DNA of 64,000 nucleotides from contig JBJXFE010000031.1 in NCBI GenBank assembly GCA_046153875.1, positions 180,243 through 244,242 on the forward strand, written 5' to 3'. This DNA is from JBJXFE01 sp046153875 (GTDB taxonomy: Bacteria > Planctomycetota > Phycisphaerae > Phycisphaerales > UBA1924). Below the pieces are notes generated by a model. It searched no databases, was not told where the DNA came from, and was given only the letters and a program-made list of their open reading frames with translations. This document shows, one piece after another, positions 34,716-44,144 of this stretch (the first letter of the stretch is position 1; the number at the start of each line of letters is the position of its first letter). A program made the translations under genes and the position numbers.

Positions 34716-35921
34716 ATGACCCCCGGTGTCAGCGTCGCGCTCCCGGTCTTCCGTGACACAGGGGGCTTGCGCGCCGCGTTTGACTGCATCGCGCGCCAAA
34801 CGCTGCCCGAACTGGACGTGATGCTGGTGCTCAACGGGTCGGATCGCGCGACGCGGGATACGGCCCACGGTCTGGCGCGGGGAGACACGCGGGCCCGGGT
34901 GATCGAGCTGCCCGAGGCCGACCTGGCCGGGGCGCTCAACGCGGCCCTGGAGGCGGCCCGGTTCCCGCGTGTCGCACGGATGGACGCGGACGATGTGTGC
35001 GAGCCCGATCGGCTGGCGCGCCAGGCCGCCTTTATGGACGCGCACCCCCGCGTCGCCGCCGTCGGGTCCGCGTGGGAGCTGGCCGGGCCGGATGGACGGG
35101 TGATAGCCACCGTCCATCCGCCCTTGGAGCCCGCGCGGCTGCGGTGGCGGCTGCTGCTGGGCAACGTGCTGGCCCACGGGTCGATGATGCTGCGGCGCGA
35201 CGCGGTGCGCAAGGCCGGGGGGTACGACGCGTGCTGCACGCGGGCTCAGGACTACGAGTTGTGGCTGCGGCTGGCTCGATCGCACGACCTGGCCTGCCTG
35301 CCGGAAGTTCTGTACCGCCACCGCGTGCGGTTCCCGGATGATCCAGGGCGCTCGACGCCCGAGCAGGCCGCCGTGGCGGCCCCCGTGATGCTGGAGGCGT
35401 GGCGGGCGCTGCCTGGAGTCGGTGAACGCAGCGCGGACGCGCTCGAGCGGGCGATCGCGGCCGTCGCGGGGCGGGCTGGGGGAACAGGAGCGCTCGAACG
35501 GATCATGGACGAGGACGGTCCGACGCGTGAAGCCCTGACGGCGTGGCTCTGGGCCGCATGGCAGGAGCCGCCCGCGTCGCGCCGGGCGATCGAGGCGGGG
35601 CGGCTGGCGCGGCTGCGCGAGGTCGGCGCGGCCCTGCGAAGGAGCGCCGTCACGCGCGTCTGGCTCTGGGGCGCGGGCGACCACACGCGCTGGCTCATGG
35701 AACAGGCTCTCCAGTTCGGCGTGACGATCGACGGGATCGTGGACGACGCCCGCGCCGGCGAGACACGCTTCGGCCATCGCGTCGCTCCGCCCGGTGAGCT
35801 GCGCCCGGGCGAGACGGCCGTCATCTCCAGCGATTGGCACGAGGACGCGATCTGGGAATCGTCCGCCTCGCACCGGGAGCGTGGCGTAAAGATCGTCCGG
35901 TTCTACACCGACGCGCCGTGA
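34716..35921 (+). CDS. Family 2 glycosyltransferase with C-terminal Rossmann-like module
   Basis: 401 aa. ATG 34716 starts MTPGVSVALPVFRDTGG. Seen: ARMDADDVCEPDRLARQ (acidic donor turn), HGSMMLRRDAVRKAGGYDA and RAQDYELWLRLA (catalytic-side ED). Residues ~310-401 hold the same module as the GT4 at 28551: VWLWGAGDHTRWLMEQA, DGIVDDARAGE and AVISSDWHEDAIWE, ending VRFYTDAP. The sharing of this module between GT-A and GT-B enzymes is notable. Converges on the next GT2 gene with a 19-nt overlap. Confidence 0.88.
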   Translation: MTPGVSVALPVFRDTGGLRAAFDCIARQTLPELDVMLVLNGSDRATRDTAHGLARGDTRARVIELPEADLAGALNAALEAARFPRVARMDADDVCEPDRLARQAAFMDAHPRVAAVGSAWELAGPDGRVIATVHPPLEPARLRWRLLLGNVLAHGSMMLRRDAVRKAGGYDACCTRAQDYELWLRLARSHDLACLPEVLYRHRVRFPDDPGRSTPEQAAVAAPVMLEAWRALPGVGERSADALERAIAAVAGRAGGTGALERIMDEDGPTREALTAWLWAAWQEPPASRRAIEAGRLARLREVGAALRRSAVTRVWLWGAGDHTRWLMEQALQFGVTIDGIVDDARAGETRFGHRVAPPGELRPGETAVISSDWHEDAIWESSASHRERGVKIVRFYTDAP

Positions 35922-37291
35922 TCAACGGTGGGCGCACGGTTCAGCAGGTCGTCCGCCGTGAGGGCGCGTGTGATGCCCGCGGCGGCGAGCCGCGCGAGTA
36001 TCGCCGCGCGGTCGTCGGGCGTCACCATGACGACGTGCGCCGGCGTGAGATCGTCCAGAGAGAAGCGCGGCAAGACCGGGCGGTCGGGCGGCGGGGGTGG
36101 GGGCGCGGCGCGCGGGTGGTCGTCGATCCAGCCCTGAACGAGCGAGGGCGCGACGCGGTCGAGGGCCGCCAGCAGCGCGCGACCGTTGCGACCCAGCCCG
36201 TAGATCACCAGGCGATCCGAGGCCCCGAGCCGATCGGCAAGGGCACGGGCCGCGGCCGTCCATGAACTCCCCGAGGTGCTCAGGCCGCGCAGCGCGCCGT
36301 CGAGGCCGTGGAGTCCCGCGAGGGTCCCGGCGGCGCGACCGCGCCACCGTTCGAGGTGATCGGCAGCGGCGTGCGGGGCGACGCCGAGCTCGCGGCAGAA
36401 CGCCCAGCGCACCGATCCCGCGAGGAACTCCTGTTCCGCCTCCGTGAGCGCGCCGGCGGTTGAGCCGCGAAGCTCCGCCACCAGCCGGCGCGCCAGGTCT
36501 CCGTCGCCGCGTGCCGTAGCCCGTGCGATGTGCCGGATGGTCCATCGCCGCTCGGCGCGCGGCTTGAGCCCCGCGGGCGCGTCGGCCCGCCGGATGACAT
36601 CCAGCCCGACGCGCCACATCCGATCGAGGTTCCCGGACATCGACCCCGGCGTCATGCGATACGAGAAGAGCGGGCGGTCCACCACCGGCGACCACCGCGC
36701 CCCACCCGTGGTCAGGCGCAGCCAGCAGTCCCAGTCCTCGTGGACCGTCAGCGCGGGGTCGAACATCGGCCCGCGCGACCCCAGCCGAGCCGCCGCGGAT
36801 CGGCGGACGACAACCCCCCCAACCGCGAAGGGGTTGAACTCGATCAGGCGGTCGATCGACCGATCCTGCGGCGATGGGTGCACGTCCCAGCCGAGGTCTT
36901 CAAGGCCGGGCCCGACCATGCGGTACGCGCACGCGACGATGTCGTGCTCGCCGAGGGCCGCGAGCATCTCACACGCGAAGTCGGCATCCACCGTGTCGTC
37001 CGCGTCGAGGAAGCACACCGGGTCGGAGCGGCACGCAGCGAGCCCGCGGTTGCGCGCCGCCGCCAGCCCCGCGTTCGCCTGGCTCAGCACGGTGATCCGC
37101 GGGTCGCCATCCGCCGCGAGCCGTACGGCCACGACGGTCCCGTCTGTGCTCCCGTCATCGACGACGACGGCGGCCCAGTCGCCGCGGGTCTGCACCAGCA
37201 GCGAATCGATCGTGTCGCCGACGGTCCCCGCGGCGTTGTACGCCGGCACGACGAACGTGAGCGCGGGATGGGCGAGGGGGGGGGTCAGCAT
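35903..37291 (-). CDS. Family 2 glycosyltransferase with divergent C-terminal nucleotide-fold region
   Basis: 462 aa. ATG 37291. Seen: TFVVPAYNAAGTVGDTIDSL, VVVDDGSTDGTV, GLAAARNRGLAACRS, FLDADDTVDADF and VHEDWDCWLRLTTG, a standard GT2 catalytic core. The C-terminal ~120 residues contain RLVIYGLGRNGRALLAALD and a Pro-rich linker before PRFSLDDLTPAHVVMVTP, a weaker relative of the module in the two other glycosyltransferases. Its start overlaps the end of the upstream methyltransferase gene by 7 nt. Confidence 0.85.
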   Translation of the reverse strand: MLTPPLAHPALTFVVPAYNAAGTVGDTIDSLLVQTRGDWAAVVVDDGSTDGTVVAVRLAADGDPRITVLSQANAGLAAARNRGLAACRSDPVCFLDADDTVDADFACEMLAALGEHDIVACAYRMVGPGLEDLGWDVHPSPQDRSIDRLIEFNPFAVGGVVVRRSAAARLGSRGPMFDPALTVHEDWDCWLRLTTGGARWSPVVDRPLFSYRMTPGSMSGNLDRMWRVGLDVIRRADAPAGLKPRAERRWTIRHIARATARGDGDLARRLVAELRGSTAGALTEAEQEFLAGSVRWAFCRELGVAPHAAADHLERWRGRAAGTLAGLHGLDGALRGLSTSGSSWTAAARALADRLGASDRLVIYGLGRNGRALLAALDRVAPSLVQGWIDDHPRAAPPPPPPDRPVLPRFSLDDLTPAHVVMVTPDDRAAILARLAAAGITRALTADDLLNRAPTVDHGASV

Positions 37292-38133
37292 CCAAGCACG
37301 CCCCGCAAGGCCGCGGGAGGGTCGAACTCCCACGGTTCACCGATCGTCGCCGCCAGGTCGCCCCGCGTGAGCGCGCGGTCCACGGGCATCCGCACCGCGC
37401 CGATGTTGACCGCGTCCCCCGCACCCCGCAGCTTCTCGAACGGCCAGTGCTCGAAGAGCACCTGCGCCCCCGCGTGGTGCCAGTCCACCCGCGTCGCGTG
37501 ATTCGCCTCGTAGCGCTTCGCGGCCGCGGGAAGGTCGATGTCGTGCAGCACGATCCACGCGCCCGGGGCGAGCGCCGGGGCCAGCGCCAGCACGTCGGCC
37601 GTGGGGGCCGGGTGGCGGTGGTCGCCGTCGACGAAGGCAAGCGTCGCCCCGCCGCCGGCCAGCAGCCGACCCGCGTCGATCGCGGTCATCCCGCGGCGCA
37701 GGTCGAGTCCGTCCGCCAACTCGGGGCACATCTCCGCGACCGCCGAGCCGACCGGCCTTGTGCGGTCGAAGTAGCAGAACGGGTGGAGATCAAAGCTCCG
37801 CAGGCGCGCCTCCCCGCGCTCGTCGCGGGTTGTCAGTTCCGCATCCGCCAGCGCCCGCAGCAGCAGCGACGTGGACCCGCCGGACGCGACGCCGATCTCG
37901 ATGACCCGCTCGGGGCGCACCCCGGCGACCATGTCGTACAGGAACATCGCGTCCACCACGCCGATGCAGCCCACGGCCCACGCCGGCGGCTCATAAAACT
38001 CCGCGACGCGGGCCAGAGCCTCATCGTCGGCCTTCAGCCCGAAGCGCGTGCGCAGGACGCGATGCGTCGAGGTGTTGGCCCGCAGCCGCTTGAGGCGTTG
38101 TTGACCCTTCGTTTCGGTCGCGGTCGCGCTCAC
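37285..38133 (-). CDS. SAM methyltransferase-like enzyme of the glycan cluster
   Basis: 282 aa. GTG start at 38133 overlaps the upstream stop (GTGA, 38130-38133). Seen: GVVDAMFLYDMVAGVRPERV, VIEIGVASGGSTSLLLRAL (SAM loop), LAFVDGDHRHPAPTADVLAL and WIVLHDIDLP. This combination resembles the Methyltransf_24/cephalosporin-hydroxylase-like group. Likely modifies a sugar. Substrate unknown. Part of a tightly packed run with the CgeB-like gene upstream. Confidence 0.8.
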   Translation of the reverse strand: MSATATETKGQQRLKRLRANTSTHRVLRTRFGLKADDEALARVAEFYEPPAWAVGCIGVVDAMFLYDMVAGVRPERVIEIGVASGGSTSLLLRALADAELTTRDERGEARLRSFDLHPFCYFDRTRPVGSAVAEMCPELADGLDLRRGMTAIDAGRLLAGGGATLAFVDGDHRHPAPTADVLALAPALAPGAWIVLHDIDLPAAAKRYEANHATRVDWHHAGAQVLFEHWPFEKLRGAGDAVNIGAVRMPVDRALTRGDLAATIGEPWEFDPPAALRGVLGC

Positions 38134-40640
38134 GCCGCGCCCCCTGGTCGGCCCGCCGCCGCGTCGAGGCCGGCCCGCACCAGCCCGATCACCCGCCGGA
38201 CGAAGGCGTCGTGCGTCAGCCGCTCGCGCACCCGCGACGCGATCAGCGTCGATCGGGCGGCGCGCCACGCCGGCCGCTCCACCGCCCGTGCCACGATCGC
38301 CTCCAGCTCCGGGGCAGATCGGAACGTCACGTCCCCCAGGTCGCCCAGCACCCAGTCCGGGCGGCGCTCGGGCAGCGTGGGTTCAACGCGAGCGCCCGGG
38401 GCGGGTGAGGTGAACCACTCGAACTCGCCATGGTCATCAATGCCGAGCCGTTGGAGCTGCGCGACCAGGCGCATCGTCTCGGGCGAATCCGCCACGCGCA
38501 CGCCGACGCGCCGGCTGCCGATCTCACACGCCGCGGGCCCCGGGTCGAGCCACGCGGCGCGCCGGACCGCGGAGCGAGCGAGGGCGACGGCGCACTCGGT
38601 GAGGCGGCACACCGGCAGCCCGCCGGACAGGACGCACTCCATGATGCGCTGGTGCACGAGCGCAGTCACCGAGGCGTGGAGCTGCACGCCCGCGCCCCGG
38701 TACGCCGCGCGGAGCTCCTCGCCGTGATCCGCACCGCCGCACGCGCAGCGGGCGAGCGTCGGGTGCGCCTCCCACCCGCGCCCGAAGATCTTCAGCCGCC
38801 AGCCCCGCTTCTCGCAGACCGCGGCCGCCCATCCGAGCGTCTCGTGGCGCAGCACCCGCTCGGCGATCGGCAGGGCGTAGTGCTTGAGCAGCAGCGTGAC
38901 GGCGCGGGGGTCCGGGTCGCGCCCTCCGCCCGCCGTTCGCATCGATTCGGCCGCGGCCCGTTCGAGCCGGGCGTGCTGCGGCTCGCCCATCGCGTCGCGG
39001 GCGATCGCGTCCACAGCAGGGTAGAGCCGGTCGAGGAGCGCGTGGGTCTTCGGGCCGGCCTCGCGCTTCAGTCGCTCGTGCATCGCGCCGGGCGTCTCGG
39101 CGTGGTGGCTGATGAACCCGACCTCGCACTCGAAGCGCGCGCGATCGGCGTTGGCGACCGGCCCGGCGTGGAACTTCCGCGCCCCGGCGACCACCGGGAA
39201 CTCAAGGGCCCGTGCGCGGCTGAACCCGAACCGCGTGAACAGCTCCGGGTGCACATGCCCGACGAGAAAATCCAGCGGGCCCTGCGCCGCGCCGACCGCC
39301 GCGTCGAACTGGTGCGGCATCGCGTCCTGCACCCAGCAGACGAACGGCAGCTCCGGCGGCAGAGGGAGCCCGAGGCTCGTGCGCGGGTAGTTGATCAGCA
39401 CGACCAGGTCGGGCCGCAGCGCCACCAGACGCCGCAGGTAGCCCAGCGATGAGAGTCGGGAGTGATCGTCCGGCTCGATGAGCAGTTCGGCCCGGTATCC
39501 CGCGTCGGTCAACGCCTCGACCAGGTCGGCGCTGGAGTGTTGGATGAAGGTCGAGTATCGCGAGGTGGGGACGAGCACGCGCAGGGGCGTGGCATCCCCG
39601 CCCGTCCGTCCCTGCCCCTCAAGCCCGCGGCCCGCCTCGCCCCGGCACCCGGCGTGATAACGCGCCCGCCACCACCGCGCATCGCGCCCCGCATAGATCG
39701 CCCGTAGCTCCGCGACGAGCCGCCCGTGTTCGGCGACCTGGGCCGCGCGGGCCCGCTCGAGCACCTGCGCCACGGGCGGCGTCGCCCGCGTCCGCACCGT
39801 CGTCAGCGGCACGAAGGGTCCGCTCAGCTGCGCGTCCAGCCGCCCCGACAGGTCCGCCGCGAGGAGCGCCGAGGCGTCGGGGCCGACAAACACGCTCGCG
39901 CGGGGCGCGCCGAGAACCTCGCGCAGGTCGGCCTGTGCGAGCCCGTCCAGGAACTCGTCGGCGTCCGCCTGAACGATGACCAGCCGCGGTTGAAAGCCGT
40001 CCTTCTGCCCCGCCGCGGCCCGGGCGACCGTGAGCGGTACCCACGGCGGATCGACGCCCTCGACGGTGATCATCGCCGGGAGAGAGCCCCCCCCGCCCCC
40101 CAGCGACTCGGGCGTCAGGTGCCGGCGGGCGAACTCCTCGGCCGCCCCCGCCTGGTTTGCCAGGCCGAGCCACCCGTCGGGGTCCTCGCGCCGCCGGCGC
40201 ATAGTGTTCCCGTCGCGCGACCGGAACCAGTCGAAGCCACCCGCGCGTTCGCGCCACTCGCCGAGCCGCGAGCGCAGGTCCGTCCCACGGGCCGCCAGCG
40301 CCTCAACATTCGCGCGGCAGGTGGCGAACAGGTCGCCCGGCTCGATCCGGTCCGGCGGCAGGGCCTCGATCGTGCCCCGCAACGCCCGGATGGCCTCGTC
40401 GCCCGCGCCCGACCCCGGTAGGCGGTCCAGGTGCTCCAGCGCCGCCGTGCGCAGCCCGATCTGCCCGAACGCCGCCGCGGCCAGGAACCTCAGCGTGCCG
40501 TCGCCGGGCGCGATCGCCAGCGCCCGCAGGGCCACGGGCAGGAAGTCCCACGCCCTTCCGGCCCGTCCGAGCTTCACGATGTCGTCGCGCGACCAGCGGG
40601 TGGTCCCGGGCATGGGCGCAGCGGGGGCGCTGGCGGTCAT
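38130..40640 (-). CDS. Large CgeB-like glycosyltransferase
   Basis: 836 aa. ATG 40640. N-terminal ~100 residues are helical and TPR-like (ALRALAIAPGDGTLRFLAAA). The middle is a long region of unclear fold. From about residue 370 a GT-B glycosyltransferase appears: LRVLVPTSRYSTFIQHSSAD, DLVVLINYPRTSLGLPLP, FVCWVQDAMPHQFDAAVG and LHASVTALVHQRIMECVLSG, the last resembling the CgeB/spore-maturation C-terminal motif. A Cys-rich spot (RCACGGADHGEELR) is unexplained. Translationally coupled to the downstream methyltransferase. Function likely glycan assembly. Confidence 0.75.
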   Translation of the reverse strand: MTASAPAAPMPGTTRWSRDDIVKLGRAGRAWDFLPVALRALAIAPGDGTLRFLAAAAFGQIGLRTAALEHLDRLPGSGAGDEAIRALRGTIEALPPDRIEPGDLFATCRANVEALAARGTDLRSRLGEWRERAGGFDWFRSRDGNTMRRRREDPDGWLGLANQAGAAEEFARRHLTPESLGGGGGSLPAMITVEGVDPPWVPLTVARAAAGQKDGFQPRLVIVQADADEFLDGLAQADLREVLGAPRASVFVGPDASALLAADLSGRLDAQLSGPFVPLTTVRTRATPPVAQVLERARAAQVAEHGRLVAELRAIYAGRDARWWRARYHAGCRGEAGRGLEGQGRTGGDATPLRVLVPTSRYSTFIQHSSADLVEALTDAGYRAELLIEPDDHSRLSSLGYLRRLVALRPDLVVLINYPRTSLGLPLPPELPFVCWVQDAMPHQFDAAVGAAQGPLDFLVGHVHPELFTRFGFSRARALEFPVVAGARKFHAGPVANADRARFECEVGFISHHAETPGAMHERLKREAGPKTHALLDRLYPAVDAIARDAMGEPQHARLERAAAESMRTAGGGRDPDPRAVTLLLKHYALPIAERVLRHETLGWAAAVCEKRGWRLKIFGRGWEAHPTLARCACGGADHGEELRAAYRGAGVQLHASVTALVHQRIMECVLSGGLPVCRLTECAVALARSAVRRAAWLDPGPAACEIGSRRVGVRVADSPETMRLVAQLQRLGIDDHGEFEWFTSPAPGARVEPTLPERRPDWVLGDLGDVTFRSAPELEAIVARAVERPAWRAARSTLIASRVRERLTHDAFVRRVIGLVRAGLDAAAGRPGGAA

Positions 40641-40728
40641 CCGTGGTGTATCGGCACACGGGCGTCCGCGGCATTCGAGGGTGGTTGCGGCTGCTCCGAG
40701 GCCGCGATTCCTGCCGATACCAGAACCC

Positions 40729-42372
40729 GTGAACAAGGTCCTGACCCACGAAGAGTTGCTCGCCCGCCGCGCCCTCGCCCGAGCCCAGGATCGGCGCGTC
40801 GTCCAGTGCCACGGGTGCTTCGACATCGTCCACCCCGGCCACATCCGCCACCTCAAGCAAGCCCGCGCCCTCGGCGACCTGCTCTTCGTCTCCATCAGCG
40901 GGGACGACGAGGTGCGGAAGGGCACCGGCCGCCCGCTCATCCCCGAGGAGCTGCGCGCCGAGAACCTGGCCGCCCTCGACTGCGTGGACTGGGTCTACAT
41001 CGAGCCCCGCCCCACCGCGGCCGAGCTGCTCGAAGAGGCCCGCCCGGACGTCTACGTCAAGGGCCGCGAGTACGAGTTCAACCGCGACCCGCGGTTCCAT
41101 GCCGAGCGGGCCGCGGTCGAGCGCCACGGCGGTCGGGTTGTGTTCTCCTCCGGCGACGTCGTCTTCAGCTCCACCGCCCTCATCAGCGCCATCGAGCAGT
41201 CCGCCGATCCGTTCCAGACGCGCCTCACCCAGCTCGTGGCGCAGGATGAGCTCCAGGGGCCCGCCCTCTTCTCGCGCGTCTCCGAGTTCCGCGGCCGCCG
41301 CGTGCTCGTCGTCGGCGAGGTCATCCGCGACACCTACGTGCTCTGCGACCGCCCGGACGTCGCCGGCGAGAGCCCGGTGATGACCCTCCGCCCGCTCGAG
41401 CGCCGGCACTACGACGGGGGCGCGGCCATCATCGCCCGGCACATCGCCGCGATGGGCGGCAAGCCGATCCTCGTCACCGCCCTCCCCGAGGGCGAGCACG
41501 CCGAGGGGCTGCGTCGCCGCCTGGTCGCCGAGGGTGTCGAGGTGCGATCCGTCCACGCCGACGCACCGCTCTGCGAGAAGCAGCGCTTCCTCGTCGGCGC
41601 CCAGAAGGTCATGAAGCTGGACCTGTGCGAGCCGGGCACACTCGACGCCCACCGCCAGGACGAACTGGTCGGGCTCGCCCACGAGGCCGTGTCGGGGCGC
41701 GCGTCGGGCCAGGGCTGTGCGGCCGCGATCCTCGCGGATTTCGGGCAGGGCCTGCTCACCGCGGGCGTGCTGGGGCGTCTGTGCCGGGCCATCCGCCCGC
41801 ACGTCGGCACGCTCGCCGGCGACGTGAGCGGGCGGCGTTCGGGCCTGCGTCAGATGCGCGGGATGGACCTGCTGTGCCCCAGCGAGTCGGAGGTCCGCGA
41901 TGCGTTCGGCCTGCACGACGAGAGCCTGCCGACCGTGGTCTGGCGGCTCTTGGATGAGACCAACACCCGATCCGCCCTCATCACCATGGGCGCCGAGGGC
42001 CTGATCGCCTTCGACCGCGTCCCCGAGGGCGAGGGCGACGAGCAATCGGGCGAGTTCCGCTCCCGCGTGCGCGCCGAGCACGTCCCCGCGCTCTCGGCTT
42101 TCGCCATCGACGCGCTCGGGTGCGGCGATGCGCTCATGGCGGCCGCCGTGCTCGCGCGGGCCAGCGGCGCGTCGCTCCTCGCCGCGTCCTTCCTCGGCGC
42201 CGTCGCCGCATCGGTCGAGGCCCAGCGCATCGGCAACATCCCCGTCTCCGCCACGGACCTGCGCCAGGGCGTCGTCCGCGTCCACAACGCCCACCTGACC
42301 TTCGCGTCCCCCGAGGTTGTTACCGCCCGGTCGGCCCGCCCAGCGACCCCCGCGGCCCTCCGCGCGTCGTGA
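40729..42372 (+). CDS. Nucleotidyltransferase-sugar kinase fusion (HldE-like, reversed domain order)
   Basis: 547 aa. GTG 40729 (VNKVLTHEELLARR) is the only fitting start. N-terminal cytidylyltransferase-like domain: QCHGCFDIVHPGHIRHL (29-42 region), SISGDDEVRKGTGRP, DVYVKGREY. C-terminal PfkB/RfaE-type sugar kinase: VLVVGEVIRDTYVLCDRP, DGGAAIIARHIAAMGGK, and the ATP/catalytic motif FAIDALGCGDALMAA in place of the usual GAGD. E. coli HldE has kinase first and nucleotidyltransferase second; here the order is reversed. Probably makes an activated ADP-heptose-like or related sugar for the glycan cluster. Substrate inferred only. Confidence 0.82.
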   Translation: MNKVLTHEELLARRALARAQDRRVVQCHGCFDIVHPGHIRHLKQARALGDLLFVSISGDDEVRKGTGRPLIPEELRAENLAALDCVDWVYIEPRPTAAELLEEARPDVYVKGREYEFNRDPRFHAERAAVERHGGRVVFSSGDVVFSSTALISAIEQSADPFQTRLTQLVAQDELQGPALFSRVSEFRGRRVLVVGEVIRDTYVLCDRPDVAGESPVMTLRPLERRHYDGGAAIIARHIAAMGGKPILVTALPEGEHAEGLRRRLVAEGVEVRSVHADAPLCEKQRFLVGAQKVMKLDLCEPGTLDAHRQDELVGLAHEAVSGRASGQGCAAAILADFGQGLLTAGVLGRLCRAIRPHVGTLAGDVSGRRSGLRQMRGMDLLCPSESEVRDAFGLHDESLPTVVWRLLDETNTRSALITMGAEGLIAFDRVPEGEGDEQSGEFRSRVRAEHVPALSAFAIDALGCGDALMAAAVLARASGASLLAASFLGAVAASVEAQRIGNIPVSATDLRQGVVRVHNAHLTFASPEVVTARSARPATPAALRAS

Positions 42373-42511
42373 AGGGTTGTACGCCACGCAGGCTCGCCCG
42401 CACGCAGGAGTTCGGATGGGCTACATTGTGGCGGACAGCCGCCGGCGGCCCCGTCGATCGGTGATGCCCCTGCCGCGCCCCGCGCCCCCGTGAGCAACCC
42501 CTGATCCGCCC

Positions 42512-43693
42512 ATGATCTCCTACGTCATGCCGACGCGCGACCGGCCCGAACGGCTCATGCAGACGCTCGACGCGCTCGGCGCGCTCCGCGGCCATGACGA
42601 CGGCGGCGAAGTCGTGATCGTCGATAACGCCTCGCGCCCGCCGCCCGAGCCGCCCGCGCGACTCGCCAACGGCATGGCCGTCCGCGTCATCAGCCTCTCG
42701 ACCAACGGCGGCGCGGCCTCCCGCAACGTCGGCGTCGGCGAGTCCGCCCCGCGCGCCGAGTGGGTCGTCATGCTCGACGACGATTCCTACCCCGCCGACA
42801 CCGGCTTCCTGCGCCGGCTCGGGCGGATGCACCCGGATGTGGCCGCCGTCAGCGCCGATATCTACCTGCCCGGGCTCGCCCGGCGCGAGTCCGGCGGGCT
42901 GCCCGAGGTTTTCGTCGGCTGCGGCGTCGCGATCCGCCGCAAGGTCTTCCTGGACCTGGGCGGCTACGACGCGGCCTTCGGCTACTACGCCGAGGAGTAC
43001 GACCTCGCCGCACGGATGATCGCCGCGGGCCTGCGCATCGTCTTCGACCCGTGGTTCCGCGTCGAGCACCACAAGGTCGCGCAGGGGCGCGACATGAACA
43101 TCATCCTCGCCCGCCTCATCCGCAACAACGGCTGGGTCATGGAGCGCTACGCGCCCGAGTCCTTGCGCCGCGCCATGCTCCGCGACCTGCGCCGCCGCTA
43201 CCGCGCCATCGCCCGCAAGGAGAGCGCCCTGCCCGGCTACGCCCAAGGCCTCACGGAGCTCCGCCGGACCATCCGCGCCCAGGCCCGCGCCCCGATGCCG
43301 CGCGAACTCTTCGAGCGGTTCATGGGGCTGTCGCAGGCCCGCGAGGCGCTCCACCGCGAGATGACCGCCGAGCGCTTCGCCACCGCCCAGGTCGTGGACG
43401 AGGGCAAGAACGGATGGGTCGTCCGCCGCGCGCTCGCCGAGCTGGGCGTCCGCGTCATCAACGACCCCGTTGATCCTCACCCGCTCACCGCGCCCGACGC
43501 CCTCGTGATCGGCACCATGTCCCCCGGCCCCATGCTCGACGCGTACGAACGGCGGACCGCCCTGCCCGTGCGGCGCGGCCCGCGCGTCATCGCGCCATGG
43601 ACCATCGTGATGGACCGCGGCCTGCCCCGCGCGCCCGACGTCCTCACCCCCGAGGCACGCGCAGCAGCGGTTCGCACCCCGATCCCGGCCTGA
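42512..43693 (+). CDS. Family 2 glycosyltransferase with unusual C-terminal domain
   Basis: 393 aa. ATG 42512 (MISYVMPTRDRPERL). Seen: VVIVDNASRPPPEP, TNGGAASRNVGVGE, VMLDDDSYPADTGFLRRLG (donor turn) and GGYDAAFGYYAEEYDLAARM. After ~210 residues comes a helical stretch and a further region (about 290-393): VVDEGKNGWVVRRALAELG, DALVIGTMSPGPMLDAYE and RVIAPWTIVMD. The last region may be a nucleotide-fold relative of the modules in neighbouring glycosyltransferases, but similarity is weak. Overlaps the convergent Nudix gene by 50 nt. Confidence 0.82.
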   Translation: MISYVMPTRDRPERLMQTLDALGALRGHDDGGEVVIVDNASRPPPEPPARLANGMAVRVISLSTNGGAASRNVGVGESAPRAEWVVMLDDDSYPADTGFLRRLGRMHPDVAAVSADIYLPGLARRESGGLPEVFVGCGVAIRRKVFLDLGGYDAAFGYYAEEYDLAARMIAAGLRIVFDPWFRVEHHKVAQGRDMNIILARLIRNNGWVMERYAPESLRRAMLRDLRRRYRAIARKESALPGYAQGLTELRRTIRAQARAPMPRELFERFMGLSQAREALHREMTAERFATAQVVDEGKNGWVVRRALAELGVRVINDPVDPHPLTAPDALVIGTMSPGPMLDAYERRTALPVRRGPRVIAPWTIVMDRGLPRAPDVLTPEARAAAVRTPIPA

Positions 43694-44105
43694 GCAGCCA
43701 GTCGAGGATCTCGGCGCACGCCGCCGCGTGCCCGGGCCACACCAGCGCTTCACGCACGTCCGCCGCAGGCACCCACCGCGCCGCATCGTTCTCGGCGTTG
43801 AGCACGGGCCGCCAGTCCGCCGCGGCCTCGGCCGCGAACCCCGGGCTCAGCACCACCGCGTCGATCGTGTGCATGAAGAACGGGTGGACCTGATCGAGCG
43901 CCCAGAGCCCCAGGCAATCGCCCGATGACGCTACCAGCCCGGTCTCTTCACGCACCTCCCGGATCGCCGCGCCCGCGCCGGTCTCCTCCGCGTGGATGCC
44001 CCCCATGATCGGCTGCCACGTGCCGCGGTAGGGGTCCTTCGCACGCCGCAACTGCAGGAACTCCACCCGCCCCGCGACACGCCGGAAGACAAACACCGTC
44101 ACCAT
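43644..44105 (-). CDS. Nudix hydrolase
   Basis: 153 aa. ATG 44105. A complete Nudix box, residues 36-58 (GIHAEETGAGAAIREVREET), preserves Gly36, Glu42 and the REVREETG core that binds Mg2+. N-terminal FVFRRVAGRVEFLQLRRA and C-terminal WVPAADVREALVWPGH are typical. Hydrolyses a nucleoside diphosphate linked to X. Substrate not readable. A repeat-bearing intergenic region of 181 nt separates it from pabB upstream. Confidence 0.9.
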   Translation of the reverse strand: MVTVFVFRRVAGRVEFLQLRRAKDPYRGTWQPIMGGIHAEETGAGAAIREVREETGLVASSGDCLGLWALDQVHPFFMHTIDAVVLSPGFAAEAAADWRPVLNAENDAARWVPAADVREALVWPGHAAACAEILDWLLRPGSGCEPLLRVPRG

Positions 44106-44144
44106 GTCAGCGCGGATCCCGGGCACAACTGCTGTTCCTTCCTT

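Noticed and set aside
32533..34719. A 728-residue open frame antisense to the GT4-methyltransferase fusion
   Set aside because: Same reason; all motifs are on the other strand.
42373..42511. A promoter (TACATT at 42422) upstream of the GT2
   Set aside because: No acceptable -35 at the right spacing.
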